DNA of 11,911 nucleotides, from assembly GCA_007125455.1 (NCBI GenBank), contig SLDE01000185.1, positions 1 to 11,911 on the forward strand, given 5' to 3'. The translations under genes were made by a program, and so were the position numbers. This DNA comes from Ectothiorhodospiraceae bacterium. GTDB lineage: Bacteria; Pseudomonadota; Gammaproteobacteria; Thiohalomonadales; Thiohalomonadaceae. Below are positions 1-7,656 of the stretch, piece after piece (within the stretch, counting starts at the first letter, position 1; each line of letters starts with the position of its first letter). The notes under the pieces were generated by a model. The model saw only the letters and a program-made list of their open reading frames with translations. It searched no databases and was not told the DNA's origin.

Positions 1-2
1 CC

Positions 3-179
3 GTACAGGACGCCTATGCCGGTTTTTTTCACAGCTACGAGGCCTCGCCATTGCTGATCGTCAACGCCGCCGAGATTGACCTGGCCGAGAGCGACCAGGA
101 CTATATCCAGTTGCTGGAGCAGATCAGGGCGACCCGTTCTGGTCGCCACTTCTTCAATCCTATCCCGTCGATGTTGTAG
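3..179 (+). CDS. deoxynucleoside kinase family protein, 3' end only
   Basis: This is the last 58 codons of a gene that begins before the window; it ends at TAG 177-179. The visible tail has the pattern found at the C-terminus of bacterial deoxyadenosine/deoxyguanosine kinase-like proteins: a YxxFFxxY-type stretch, then a short PLLIVNAAEIDL strand, a helix (DYIQLLEQI), and a closing SGRHFFNP motif. Members of this family transfer a phosphate from ATP to deoxynucleosides for nucleotide salvage in the cytoplasm. The P-loop and substrate-binding residues lie outside the window, so activity cannot be judged. In many gammaproteobacteria such a gene sits between folK and panB, and the 9-bp gap to panB here suggests cotranscription. 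The family call rests on the C-terminal motif and gene order; substrate specificity is unknown. Confidence 0.75.
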   Translation, partial: VQDAYAGFFHSYEASPLLIVNAAEIDLAESDQDYIQLLEQIRATRSGRHFFNPIPSML

Positions 180-188
180 GGGGAGCCG

Positions 189-986
189 ATGTCCCGGATC
201 AGTCTCAAACGTTTAGCTCAGATGAAAGAGCAGGGTGAGCGTATCGCCGTGCTGACCGCCTACGATGCCAGCTTTGCCTGCTTGCTGGAGCAGGCCGGCG
301 TGGATGTGCTCTTGGTGGGCGACTCACTGGGGATGGTGGTGCAGGGGCAGGGCAGCACCCTGCCGGTGAGTGTGGATGAAATGGTTTATCACAGCTCAGC
401 GGTGGCCCGTGGCAGTAAGCGGGCCATGGTGGTGGCCGATCTGCCCTTCATGAGTTATGCCAACCCGGAGCAGGCCCTGCATAGTGCCGCGCGCCTGATG
501 AAGGAGGGCGGGGCACAGATGGTCAAGCTGGAAGGCGGTGCCGAGGTGGTGGATACCGTGGCGCGTCTGGCCGGCATGGGGGTGCCCGTTTGTGCCCACT
601 TGGGCTTGTTACCCCAGTCGGTGCACAAGCTGGGGGGCTACCGGGTCCAGGGGCGAGAGGCCGGGGATGCGGAGCGGATCCTGGGTGATGCCAAGGCCCT
701 GCAACAGGCCGGTGCCGACATGCTGGTGCTGGAGTGTGTGCCGCGGGAATTGGCAGCGCGTATCACCGAGGCGCTGGCGATCCCGGTGATCGGGATCGGT
801 GCCGGGGCCGCCACCGACGGCCAGGTGCTGGTGCTCTATGACATGCTGGGGATCACCCCCGGCAAGCGTCCCAGCTTTAGCCACGACTTTCTTGCCGAGC
901 ACGGCTCGATCGTAGCGGCGCTGGAGGCCTATGTGACAGCGGTGCGCGATGGCCGTTTTCCCACGGAACAACACGGCTTCGACTGA
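189..986 (+). CDS. panB: 3-methyl-2-oxobutanoate hydroxymethyltransferase
   Basis: PanB transfers a hydroxymethyl group from 5,10-methylenetetrahydrofolate to alpha-ketoisovalerate to give ketopantoate, the first committed step of pantothenate and coenzyme A synthesis. The 265-residue length is normal for the family. The TIM-barrel signature residues are visible: LTAYD near residue 22, the metal-binding aspartates D45 (in VGDSLG) and D84 (in VADLPF), K113/E115 in MVKLEGG, HLGLLPQ at 137-143, and E182 in LVLECVP, the probable catalytic base. IGIGAG at 201-206 binds substrate in known homologues. The start at 189 is supported by a purine-rich AGGGGG segment just upstream, which overlaps the stop of the preceding gene. 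It forms an operon with panC through a one-base overlap. All expected active-site residues are present, so I regard it as functional. Confidence 0.97.
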   Translation: MSRISLKRLAQMKEQGERIAVLTAYDASFACLLEQAGVDVLLVGDSLGMVVQGQGSTLPVSVDEMVYHSSAVARGSKRAMVVADLPFMSYANPEQALHSAARLMKEGGAQMVKLEGGAEVVDTVARLAGMGVPVCAHLGLLPQSVHKLGGYRVQGREAGDAERILGDAKALQQAGADMLVLECVPRELAARITEALAIPVIGIGAGAATDGQVLVLYDMLGITPGKRPSFSHDFLAEHGSIVAALEAYVTAVRDGRFPTEQHGFD

Positions 987-1846
987 TGTTGATGGTGCAT
1001 GAGATCGCCCCGTTGCGTGAACAACTGCAGCACTGGCGCCAGGCCGGTGAGCGCATCGCCTTTGTGCCGACCATGGGAAACCTGCACGCCGGGCACCTGC
1101 GCCTGGTGGCCGAAGCCCGTGGCCGTGCCGAGCGGGTGGTGGTGAGCATCTTTGTCAATCCACTTCAGTTCGGCCCCACTGAAGACCTGGCGGCCTATCC
1201 GCGCACCCCGGCGGAGGATGCCGCCGCGCTGGAGCAGGCCGGGGCCGATCTGCTGTTTCTTCCCGAAGAGCAGACTATCTACCCGCACGGACGTGAAGCG
1301 GTCAGCCAGGTGGTGGTGCCGCAACTGGGCGAGATGCTCTGTGGTGCCAGCCGCCCCGGTCACTTTGTGGGGGTGAGTACCGTGGTATGCAAGCTGTTCA
1401 ATATGGTCCAGCCCGATCTGGCCTGTTTTGGGCAGAAGGATTATCAGCAATTGACTATCCTGCGGCGCATGGTGCGTGATCTGGATCTCCCAGTGGAGAT
1501 GGTGGGGGTAGAGACCGTGCGCGAGGCCGACGGCCTGGCGATGAGTTCCCGTAACGGCTACCTCAGCTGCGAAGATCGCCAACGGGCCCCGGCCCTCTAC
1601 CAGAGCCTGCAACGTGTGGCCCAGGCATTGCAGGATGGCCGACGAGACTTCGCTGCGCTGGAGGCCCAGGGGAGTGAACTGCTCAGCGCCGCCGGGCTAA
1701 ACCCAGACTATTTCAGTATTCGTGCTGCTGACGATCTACGTCCCGCCGAGGCCGGGATGGCGCAGCTGGTGATCCTCGCCGCCGCCCAGCTGGGGCGCGC
1801 GCGCCTGATCGATAACCTGACGGTTTCGCTTTCTCCCACCACCTAA
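986..1846 (+). CDS. panC: pantoate--beta-alanine ligase (pantothenate synthetase)
   Basis: PanC condenses pantoate with beta-alanine, using ATP through a pantoyl-adenylate intermediate, to make pantothenate. The 286-residue length is typical. It belongs to the HIGH-type nucleotidylyl transferases: VPTMGNLHAGH at 27-37 holds the HIGH-like histidines H34 and H37. IFVNPLQFG follows at 55-63, SRPGHFVGVST at 122-132 and CFGQKDYQQL near 147-156. The KMSKS-like segment is AMSSRNGYLS at 185-194. Its ATG overlaps the panB stop in TGATG (984-988), a translational-coupling arrangement. A second in-frame ATG at 992 is possible, but the earlier one matches the family N-terminus (MLxxxxxxxLR). The panD gene, which would supply beta-alanine, is not in the window. 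Confidence 0.96.
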   Translation: MLMVHEIAPLREQLQHWRQAGERIAFVPTMGNLHAGHLRLVAEARGRAERVVVSIFVNPLQFGPTEDLAAYPRTPAEDAAALEQAGADLLFLPEEQTIYPHGREAVSQVVVPQLGEMLCGASRPGHFVGVSTVVCKLFNMVQPDLACFGQKDYQQLTILRRMVRDLDLPVEMVGVETVREADGLAMSSRNGYLSCEDRQRAPALYQSLQRVAQALQDGRRDFAALEAQGSELLSAAGLNPDYFSIRAADDLRPAEAGMAQLVILAAAQLGRARLIDNLTVSLSPTT

Positions 1847-1943
1847 ACCCTACTCCCCCTTACAAATTGTGAGCAATGTGGCGGTTGTATCGCCATTGGC
1901 TGCGTAGACTATGCTGTTCTTGTAAGGCAGGGATGGTGAGAGG
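1847..1943 (+). promoter_or_regulatory. gap with a possible weak promoter for the M48-like gene
   Basis: This 97-bp gap between panC and the M48-like gene holds no clear T-tract terminator. A TATGCT hexamer at 1910-1915 is a fair -10 match and lies about 28 bases before the start codon, with a poor TTGTAT -35 candidate at 1885-1890 (19-bp spacing). A small inverted repeat, TGGCG with CGCCA around a 7-base loop, lies at about 1879-1895. GGTGAG at 1935-1940 is the most plausible ribosome binding site. Whether the downstream gene has its own promoter or is read through from panBC cannot be settled from sequence. Confidence 0.3.
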
Positions 1944-4283
1944 ATGAGTGAACAGTTCCGATTGATCTTTACCGGTCAGCTTCTAAAAGGGCGCGATCCC
2001 CTGCGGGCCTGTCCTGCGATCGCGCGGGTGCTTGGGCTTTCACCTAACGAGGTGAAGGCCTGGCTGGTGCATAAGGAACGCCAAGTGGTCGCCAGTCAAC
2101 TCGCCCTGGAGGAAGCCAAGCGTCTACGTATGGCCCTGGCTGCTGCGGGTGCCGTAACGGTGATCGAGGCGCAACAGCCAGCGCCAGCCCCCACCTTGCC
2201 ACCAGTGGCTGAGGCGGAGCCTCCTCCGCCAAAGGGCCGCGGACCGGCCTGGCCCTGGTTGCAGCAATTTCTGCCGCTACGTAGCCGCTGGTTGCTGACA
2301 CCGGCCATGGCATTGGCCGCTACCCTCTCTGCGGCGGTGGTGATCGCTCATGCTCTGTTGCTGTTGTTTGTTCTGTTTGGCCTGATCATCCCTTCATTGA
2401 CCAGCTCCTGGCTAGGGGAAAGCTTTGGTAGCCCGTTATTGGGGCTGGTGCTGCAACTACTGATGATTACCCTGGGGCTACTGGCCATTCCGTTGCTGCT
2501 CAAACCGCTGTTATCGGTGCGATTGCCGCGTTACCGGGGGTTGGCGCTTGTACCTGAGCAGGAACCGGATCTTTATGCCTTTATCGAAGATGTCTGTGAG
2601 CGTGGCCAGTTGCCGATGCCGCACCTGATCTATCTGGAGACCATGCCGCGCATCGAGGCTAGCTATTATCAGGGTCCGGCGGGGTTTTTCCAGAACCGTA
2701 TCGTGCTTAAGCTGGGTGTGCCGCTGGTCTCTGGCCTGGACAGCAGCCAGCTTGCCTCCCTGATCGCCCAGGCATTAAACCGCTTTCGTGGCAAGTACCT
2801 GCCCCGCGCCAATAGCATGGTCTTGGCCACCCAATCCTGGTTGCAGCGCGCCTTGCATGAGCCGGATATGGTGGATGACAGGCTGCACACCTGGCAGGCG
2901 CAGGGACGGATCGGCGAGGGTTTTTCCCGACTGCTAGAGCGCTATCTGGACCTTGCCCGTTGGCCACTGTTGCTGTGGATGGGCATGGGCCAACTTATCG
3001 CCCACCGACCGGTACACCGCCTGGTGGCCGATGCCGACAAGATGGCGCTGGCCTTTTGTGGTACCGCAGGCTTTGTGCCGCAACTGGAGCGTGTGCGCCT
3101 GCTCCAGCATGCCAATCAACAAACGATGCAGGGGCTTAGGGCACACTGGGAAGGAGGGCATTCCTTGCCCGATGATCTGGTTAAGGTGCTGATGCAGCAG
3201 GTCGCCCGCTACCCGGCAACGATGGGGCAGCGCCTACGTGATCAGCAGCGACGCCGCTACCGCAGCCAGGCCTGGTTAGCGCCCTGTGACACCCTGCGCC
3301 TGGCCCGCGTCGCACAGCAACGGATCCGGGGCAGCTACACCTGCCGCAGTGCCGCCACCAGCCTGTTCTCCCACTATGACAAGCTCACCCGCTGGATGAC
3401 CCTGCGCTACTACCATCATGAGCTGAATCTGCCGGTGACACGACAGCAGCTACAGCTTTCCATGCCCGCAGGTGTTGCCGCAAAACAGCGGATCTCGCGT
3501 GCATTTCTGGGGCTTTATCAGGGCTACCCGGTCACCAGCCTGAAGTCGATCTACCTGGAGATCCGTGATCGTGACGAGCCCAAGGATATCTGCCGCGAGA
3601 TGCAGGAGCGTATCGGTGCTGAGCGTGAACGCGCCGAGTATTTCGTACGCATGATGGGGGATAACCACACTGTGATGCTGGATGCCCTGACCCGGGAGGA
3701 GGTGCAATTGGCGGGGCTATGGCGCGAGTGGGGTGAGGAGCGGCTCGCCCGTGCCGAGTTGGAGGATTTTCATCAGCATGCCCGTGATGCGGAGGATGAG
3801 TTTGCAGCTGCGCTGAAGGAGCAACAGCGCTTTCTCTACCCCCATATCCGTCATTTGGCGGCCAGACTGGTGCTTGCCTGGGAGGCGAATCGTGATCTCT
3901 GGAAGGAGCTGATGATCTTGCTCGATATGCTTGATCGCATCGAACAGGTGGCCGAGCATCTGCGCGATCTTACCCAGCAGACCCTGTTGTTGGAGTTGCT
4001 GTTGAGCTTTCAGCACCAACCATTCAATAAGCGCATCGCCAGTCGAATCGAGCAGCGTAGTAGTGATGTGCATGGCCTGATCGTGGCCATCGGCCTGAGC
4101 CTGAAACAGGCCGCCTATCCATTCCGTGACAGCAAGGCAAAGCGGCTGATGGACTATCTGCTTGCCGAGTCACGTAGCGACCACAGCCCCGAAGGTGAGT
4201 TGGATCGGGGGATGGATGTGCTTACACGCCTGCCCGTGGTTCGTGATCGGGTGATGGCCAGACTACTGGAGTTAGCAACCTGA
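1944..4283 (+). CDS. membrane protein with a degenerate M48-peptidase-like domain
   Basis: This 779-residue protein has several parts. Residues 1-75 form a small FRLIFTG-type domain seen at the N-terminus of various proteobacterial proteins. A Pro/Ala-rich linker follows (78-97). Hydrophobic segments at about 117-150 and 163-190 should span the membrane. From about 200 to 500 the protein follows the order of a bacterial M48 metallopeptidase-like family: LALVPEQEPDLYAFIEDV, GVPLVSGLDSSQLASLIA, a hydrophobic segment near 340-352, and DADKMALAFCG. In that family the zinc sites read AHExxH and ExxAD-like (MEYDAD). Here they read AQALNR (275-280) and VADAD (361-365), so both histidines and both glutamates are lost. 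Residues 510-779 are charged and mostly helical. The start has no good alternative. Proteolysis is unlikely; a scaffold or regulatory role is inference, and the true function is unknown. Confidence 0.75.
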   Translation: MSEQFRLIFTGQLLKGRDPLRACPAIARVLGLSPNEVKAWLVHKERQVVASQLALEEAKRLRMALAAAGAVTVIEAQQPAPAPTLPPVAEAEPPPPKGRGPAWPWLQQFLPLRSRWLLTPAMALAATLSAAVVIAHALLLLFVLFGLIIPSLTSSWLGESFGSPLLGLVLQLLMITLGLLAIPLLLKPLLSVRLPRYRGLALVPEQEPDLYAFIEDVCERGQLPMPHLIYLETMPRIEASYYQGPAGFFQNRIVLKLGVPLVSGLDSSQLASLIAQALNRFRGKYLPRANSMVLATQSWLQRALHEPDMVDDRLHTWQAQGRIGEGFSRLLERYLDLARWPLLLWMGMGQLIAHRPVHRLVADADKMALAFCGTAGFVPQLERVRLLQHANQQTMQGLRAHWEGGHSLPDDLVKVLMQQVARYPATMGQRLRDQQRRRYRSQAWLAPCDTLRLARVAQQRIRGSYTCRSAATSLFSHYDKLTRWMTLRYYHHELNLPVTRQQLQLSMPAGVAAKQRISRAFLGLYQGYPVTSLKSIYLEIRDRDEPKDICREMQERIGAERERAEYFVRMMGDNHTVMLDALTREEVQLAGLWREWGEERLARAELEDFHQHARDAEDEFAAALKEQQRFLYPHIRHLAARLVLAWEANRDLWKELMILLDMLDRIEQVAEHLRDLTQQTLLLELLLSFQHQPFNKRIASRIEQRSSDVHGLIVAIGLSLKQAAYPFRDSKAKRLMDYLLAESRSDHSPEGELDRGMDVLTRLPVVRDRVMARLLELAT

Positions 4284-4289
4284 CCACAT

Positions 4290-4322
4290 AGCCGCCGCCA
4301 AGGCAGGCAGCGATAGGCGGCT
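4290..4322 (+). terminator. possible weak terminator between convergent genes
   Basis: A perfect 7-bp inverted repeat, AGCCGCC at 4290-4296 and GGCGGCT at 4316-4322, lies in the 38-bp space between the convergent M48-like and SAP-like genes. On the plus strand it is followed by TATTT, a short T-rich run, so it could end transcription of the M48-like gene. The 19-base loop is long and there is no T run on the minus strand, so efficiency is doubtful. Confidence 0.35.
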
Positions 4323-4651
4323 TATTTGACCTTGGCGCTCGCCTTGGTGGTTTTGCCAGCCGTTTTTGCTTTCGCCGTCGCCTTGGGTTTGGGTGCGGCC
4401 TTGGGCTTGGCGGCAGCAGCGGCCTTAGGCTTGGCCGGGGCGGCTTGCTTCGGGCTGCTCTTTTTGGGAGCCGGGAGGCAGTCGCTACGCCAGTTGCAGC
4501 CTGTCTGATCGCAGTAGCCGTCGGTGGCGCTACCAAAGCAGTCGAAGTTGCCTTCCGCCTTTTGGATGCGGCGAATAAGCTCGGCCTTGGTTCCCTTGCT
4601 GGCGTTGATCCCGTATCCCTTGGCGATGCTGCGAATGGTCTGAATGTGCAT
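4322..4651 (-). CDS. SAP-domain protein with four-Cys segment and histone H1-like tail
   Basis: This is a 109-residue basic protein. Residues 1-32 fit the helix-loop-helix of a SAP DNA-binding domain (IRSIAKGYGI, then KGTKAELIRRIQ). Residues 33-60 carry four cysteines (C38, C47, C52, C58) in EGNFDCFG...CDQTGCNWRSDC, which might bind a metal or form disulphides. From residue 62 on the sequence is almost only Ala, Lys, Pro, Thr and Ser, like histone H1 or AlgP-type tails. The head plus cysteine segment resembles a small protein found in many proteobacteria and annotated as SAP domain-containing. A role in binding nucleic acid is inferred. The ATG at 4649-4651 is preceded by AGGA at 4662-4665, ten bases away. 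It lies downstream of ppc but is separated from it by a strong terminator, so it probably has its own promoter. Confidence 0.8.
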   Translation of the reverse strand: MHIQTIRSIAKGYGINASKGTKAELIRRIQKAEGNFDCFGSATDGYCDQTGCNWRSDCLPAPKKSSPKQAAPAKPKAAAAAKPKAAPKPKATAKAKTAGKTTKASAKVK

Positions 4652-4680
4652 ATCTGTTAAGTCCTGAATTCGTCCATTAG

Positions 4681-4718
4681 AAAAAAAACCGGGCTGCGAC
4701 GCCTATGCCGCAGCCCGG
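4681..4718 (-). terminator. strong intrinsic terminator of ppc
   Basis: A perfect 10-bp stem, CCGGGCTGCG at 4689-4698 pairing with CGCAGCCCGG at 4709-4718, encloses a 10-base loop. Read on the minus strand it is followed by eight consecutive T residues (A-run at 4681-4688 on the plus strand). This is a textbook Rho-independent terminator about 48 bases after the ppc stop codon, and it should insulate the SAP-like gene from ppc transcription. Confidence 0.93.
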
Positions 4719-4751
4719 ATTGAGTATAGCCCTGTCTAGACAAGTTGCCAC
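4715..4751 (-). promoter_or_regulatory. candidate promoter for the SAP-like gene
   Basis: On the minus strand, GTGGCA (4746-4751) and TATACT (4723-4728) are separated by 17 bases, giving 4/6 and 5/6 matches to the sigma-70 -35 and -10 hexamers. A 10-bp perfect palindrome, TGTCTAGACA at 4733-4742, sits between them and could be an operator. The predicted start point would fall within the upstream arm of the ppc terminator stem. This is a consensus match only. Confidence 0.35.
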
Positions 4752-4765
4752 TTTTCTGTGTGACG

Positions 4766-7558
4766 CTAGCCGGTGTTGCGCATCCCTGCCGCAATGGCAT
4801 TGATGGTACGCAGCAGCGGCTCAAGCCAGCGTTCACGCCCCTCATCGCTGAGGTTTTCGTCCCGGTAGCGATTGAGCAGGGTGATCTGGATGTGGTTGAG
4901 CGGGTCCAGATAGGGGTTGCGCCGTGACAGCGAGAGGGCCAAGGTTGGGGTCTCTTCGAGCAGGCCGTTCAGCTGGGCCACGTCGAGGATGTTCCCCAGG
5001 CTGCGCTGGTATTCCTCGTTGATCATGTTGTAGATCTGCTTGGCAACTTGCTGATCTTCTTGCATTTTTGAGTATTCAGCGGCGATACGCATATCACCTT
5101 TGAATAGTGACATCTGGGTGTTGCTCAATAGCGCACGGAAGAACGGCCACTGTTGATACATCTGGCGCAGCGTCTCCTTGTCGTTGCCGTGCTTCTCCAG
5201 CCATTGATGCAGGGCACTGCCGATCCCATACCAGGCCGGGATGGTGTGGCGTGACTGTGCCCAGCCAAAGACCCAGGCGATGGCGCGCACCGAGCCCTTG
5301 GAGCGGTCACCCTTTTTACGATGGGAAGGACGGGAGCCGATATTGAGTAGCCCGATCTCGGTGACCGGGGTGGCTTCATAGAAGTAATCCAGGAAGCCCT
5401 TGGTGTTATCGGTTAGCTCACGATAGACAGCCTCGCCGCTCTTGGCCAGTTGGGCCATGATCTCCAGGTGTTGGGGATTGTCTTCCTTGGGCGGACAGAT
5501 CAGGCAACGGCTGGCCTTTAACAGGCCGCTGACGCCCATGGTCAGCTCGTAGATCGCCGTCTCGACGTTGCTGTATTTGTTGGACAGTACCTCGCCCTGT
5601 TCGGTGAACTTGATCTCGCCGTGTACGGTGCCCTCCGGCTGCGCCAGGATGGCCTCGTAGGTGGGGCCGCCGCCACGTCCAATCGTGCCCCCGCGCCCGT
5701 GGAACAGGCGCAGGTGGATATCACGCGATTGGGTAAGGGCGGTGATCTTCTTCTGCGCCTGGTAGAGGTTCCAGCCGGAGGCGAGGATGCCGCCGTCCTT
5801 GCAGGAGTCGGAATAGCCCAGCATCACCTCCTGACTGTTGCCGGAGCAGGCGAGCAGTTGGGTGTATACCGGGGTGTCGAGCAGGGTGGTCATCACCGGC
5901 TCGATGTGTTCCAGATCCTCGATGGTCTCGAACAGCGGGCTGATGCGGATATCGCAGAACCACTTGTCGTTGATGCGTCCGGCGAGGCTGGCCTGGCGGG
6001 CGAGCATCATCACTTCCATGATGTGGCTGGCGCTGTGGGTCATGGAGATCACGTAGTTGCCAAAGGCGTTGCTGCTGATCTCCTTGCGCATGCGCGCCAT
6101 CACGTCGAAGACGTCCAGGGTCTCGCGGGTGGCCTCACTTAGCTCACTGCGATCGATACTCAACGCATCGTTGCGGCTGACAAGATCGGCCAGCACCGAG
6201 AGGCGCTTGGACTCGTCCAGGGCGTTGTAGTCGATTGGCTCGGGTAGTTTCTCCAGCAGTTCGGCCACCGCCTCGGTATGGCGACTGGACTCCTGGCGCA
6301 CATCCAGGTGCATCAGGTAGAAACCGAAGGTCTCCACCAACCAGATCAGATCCTGTAGCTCGGCGTGGGCGATGCTGCTGTCGCCGTGGCCGATCAGGGA
6401 TTGGCGGATTTGGGTGAGTTCGGTGAGAAATTCGCTCTCGGTGCGGTAGGCACCGTGGGTGCTGCCCTCGGAGGCACCTTCCATGCGTGCCTCGACCAGA
6501 CGCAGGTTCTCGCTCAGGCGGTAGCGCATGATGTAGAGCTTGCGTCGATAGGGCTCGCTGGTGAAGCGGCTGGGCTTGTCGCTGAAGGCCTCTGGATAGG
6601 CCGCCTCGTCCCGCTCAAGCCCGGCGGTGAAGGCCTCGCTGGGCTGGCAGAGCAGGTTGGAATGGGTCAATACGTGGCTAAGGTCGGTGACGCGGTTGAT
6701 GTATTCGCGCAGGATCTCGCGGTGCTGCAGACGCAGTGCCAGAGCGGTGGTCTCAGGGGTGACGAAGGGATTACCATCCCGGTCGCCGCCGATCCAGGAG
6801 CCAAAGCGGAATACGGTGGGGGCGGTAACCTCGGCATCCTGGCCATAGACACGGCGGACGGCCTTCTCCAGGTTGCGGTAGACCTGGGGCACCGCATCAA
6901 ACAGGGATTCGCGGAAGTAGAACAGGCCGTTCTTGATCTCGTCGCGTACCTCGGGCTTGATCGCGCGCACCTCGTCGGTTTTCCACAGCACCTGGATCTC
7001 GGCGCGTAGACGGTTGGTGATCTCGTCGCGCTCTTCCTTGCCCAGGCGTGGGTCATTGAGCCGTTCGCTGGTGGTGAAGATACGGCGCAGGTTTTCCATT
7101 ACGGTGCGGCGTTTGGCTTCGGTGGGATGGGCAGTGAACACCGGCATGTAGGCCAGTTTGCCGATGACTTCCATCACCTCGTCAAGCTTCATTCCCTGCT
7201 GGTGGAATTCGCGTAGTACCGAGTCGAAGGAGCCGGTCCACAGCGGGCCGCCAGCGCGTACCTGGGTACGACGCTGGCGGTGCTGGTTGGCCTCTTCGGC
7301 AATGTTGACCAGGCTGAAGTAGATACTGAAGGCGCGCACGATGTGGACCAGGGTATCCGGGTCCTGCTGCTCGACGAATTGGTTGAGCTTGCGGCGCTTG
7401 GCGGCGTTGTCCTTCTTGCGCAGGCCGATGTATCCCTTGCGTAGGGTCTCGACGGCATCCAGGACCTTGCTGCCTTCCTGGTCGTGCAAGACCTCACCGA
7501 GCAGGTTGCCAAACAGTTTGACGCGGGCACGTAATGTCTTGTCGCTTGGAACTGTCAT
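4766..7558 (-). CDS. ppc: phosphoenolpyruvate carboxylase
   Basis: Ppc adds bicarbonate to phosphoenolpyruvate to form oxaloacetate and phosphate, refilling the TCA cycle and, in autotrophs, supporting carbon assimilation. The protein is 930 residues and complete, ending in the family's MRNTG. Catalytic motifs are intact: VFTAHPTEAKRRT at 140-152 (H144), GGDRDGNP at 257-264, FHGRGGTIGRGGGP at 619-632 (R622), and SRPSHRKKGD at 742-751. Residues matching the E. coli aspartate-inhibition site appear present (R622, K820, R880 and N928 by motif position), so feedback by aspartate is likely. No plant-type N-terminal phosphorylation motif is seen. The ATG at 7556-7558 is preceded by AAGGTG at 7570-7575, 11 bases away. 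It lies in the same direction as glgA but across a 286-bp gap with its own promoter candidate. Confidence 0.98.
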   Translation of the reverse strand: MTVPSDKTLRARVKLFGNLLGEVLHDQEGSKVLDAVETLRKGYIGLRKKDNAAKRRKLNQFVEQQDPDTLVHIVRAFSIYFSLVNIAEEANQHRQRRTQVRAGGPLWTGSFDSVLREFHQQGMKLDEVMEVIGKLAYMPVFTAHPTEAKRRTVMENLRRIFTTSERLNDPRLGKEERDEITNRLRAEIQVLWKTDEVRAIKPEVRDEIKNGLFYFRESLFDAVPQVYRNLEKAVRRVYGQDAEVTAPTVFRFGSWIGGDRDGNPFVTPETTALALRLQHREILREYINRVTDLSHVLTHSNLLCQPSEAFTAGLERDEAAYPEAFSDKPSRFTSEPYRRKLYIMRYRLSENLRLVEARMEGASEGSTHGAYRTESEFLTELTQIRQSLIGHGDSSIAHAELQDLIWLVETFGFYLMHLDVRQESSRHTEAVAELLEKLPEPIDYNALDESKRLSVLADLVSRNDALSIDRSELSEATRETLDVFDVMARMRKEISSNAFGNYVISMTHSASHIMEVMMLARQASLAGRINDKWFCDIRISPLFETIEDLEHIEPVMTTLLDTPVYTQLLACSGNSQEVMLGYSDSCKDGGILASGWNLYQAQKKITALTQSRDIHLRLFHGRGGTIGRGGGPTYEAILAQPEGTVHGEIKFTEQGEVLSNKYSNVETAIYELTMGVSGLLKASRCLICPPKEDNPQHLEIMAQLAKSGEAVYRELTDNTKGFLDYFYEATPVTEIGLLNIGSRPSHRKKGDRSKGSVRAIAWVFGWAQSRHTIPAWYGIGSALHQWLEKHGNDKETLRQMYQQWPFFRALLSNTQMSLFKGDMRIAAEYSKMQEDQQVAKQIYNMINEEYQRSLGNILDVAQLNGLLEETPTLALSLSRRNPYLDPLNHIQITLLNRYRDENLSDEGRERWLEPLLRTINAIAAGMRNTG

Positions 7559-7569
7559 AAAGGGGGTAA

Positions 7570-7575
7570 CACCTT
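7570..7575 (-). promoter_or_regulatory. ppc: probable ppc ribosome binding site
   Basis: On the minus strand AAGGTG lies 11 bases before the ppc ATG. It is the only purine-rich, anti-SD-like stretch in the immediate leader, and the intervening segment is pyrimidine-rich (TTACCCCCTTT). The spacing is a little long. Confidence 0.5.
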
Positions 7576-7656
7576 GGTTTTGTCAGTTTATTTTCCGACC
7601 GACCCGACCTGTGGGCAGGGCTGTTTTTGTTGCGGCCGACCCTCACAAAGCAGTCC

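Noticed and set aside
1866..1877. ATTGTGAGCAAT as a lac-type or CRP-type operator
   Set aside because: Only a short 4-bp dyad and a single TGTGA half-site are present, with no matching second half at CRP spacing.
3414..3431. HHELNL in the M48-like protein as a relocated HExxH zinc motif
   Set aside because: It reads H-E-L-N-L, so the second histidine is missing, and it lies past the protease core where relatives have an ordinary helix with no metal site.
6365..7009. 214-residue plus-strand ORF antisense to ppc
   Set aside because: It runs opposite a well-conserved part of ppc, and its Gly/Ala/Leu/Val-rich product is typical of a reverse-strand shadow.
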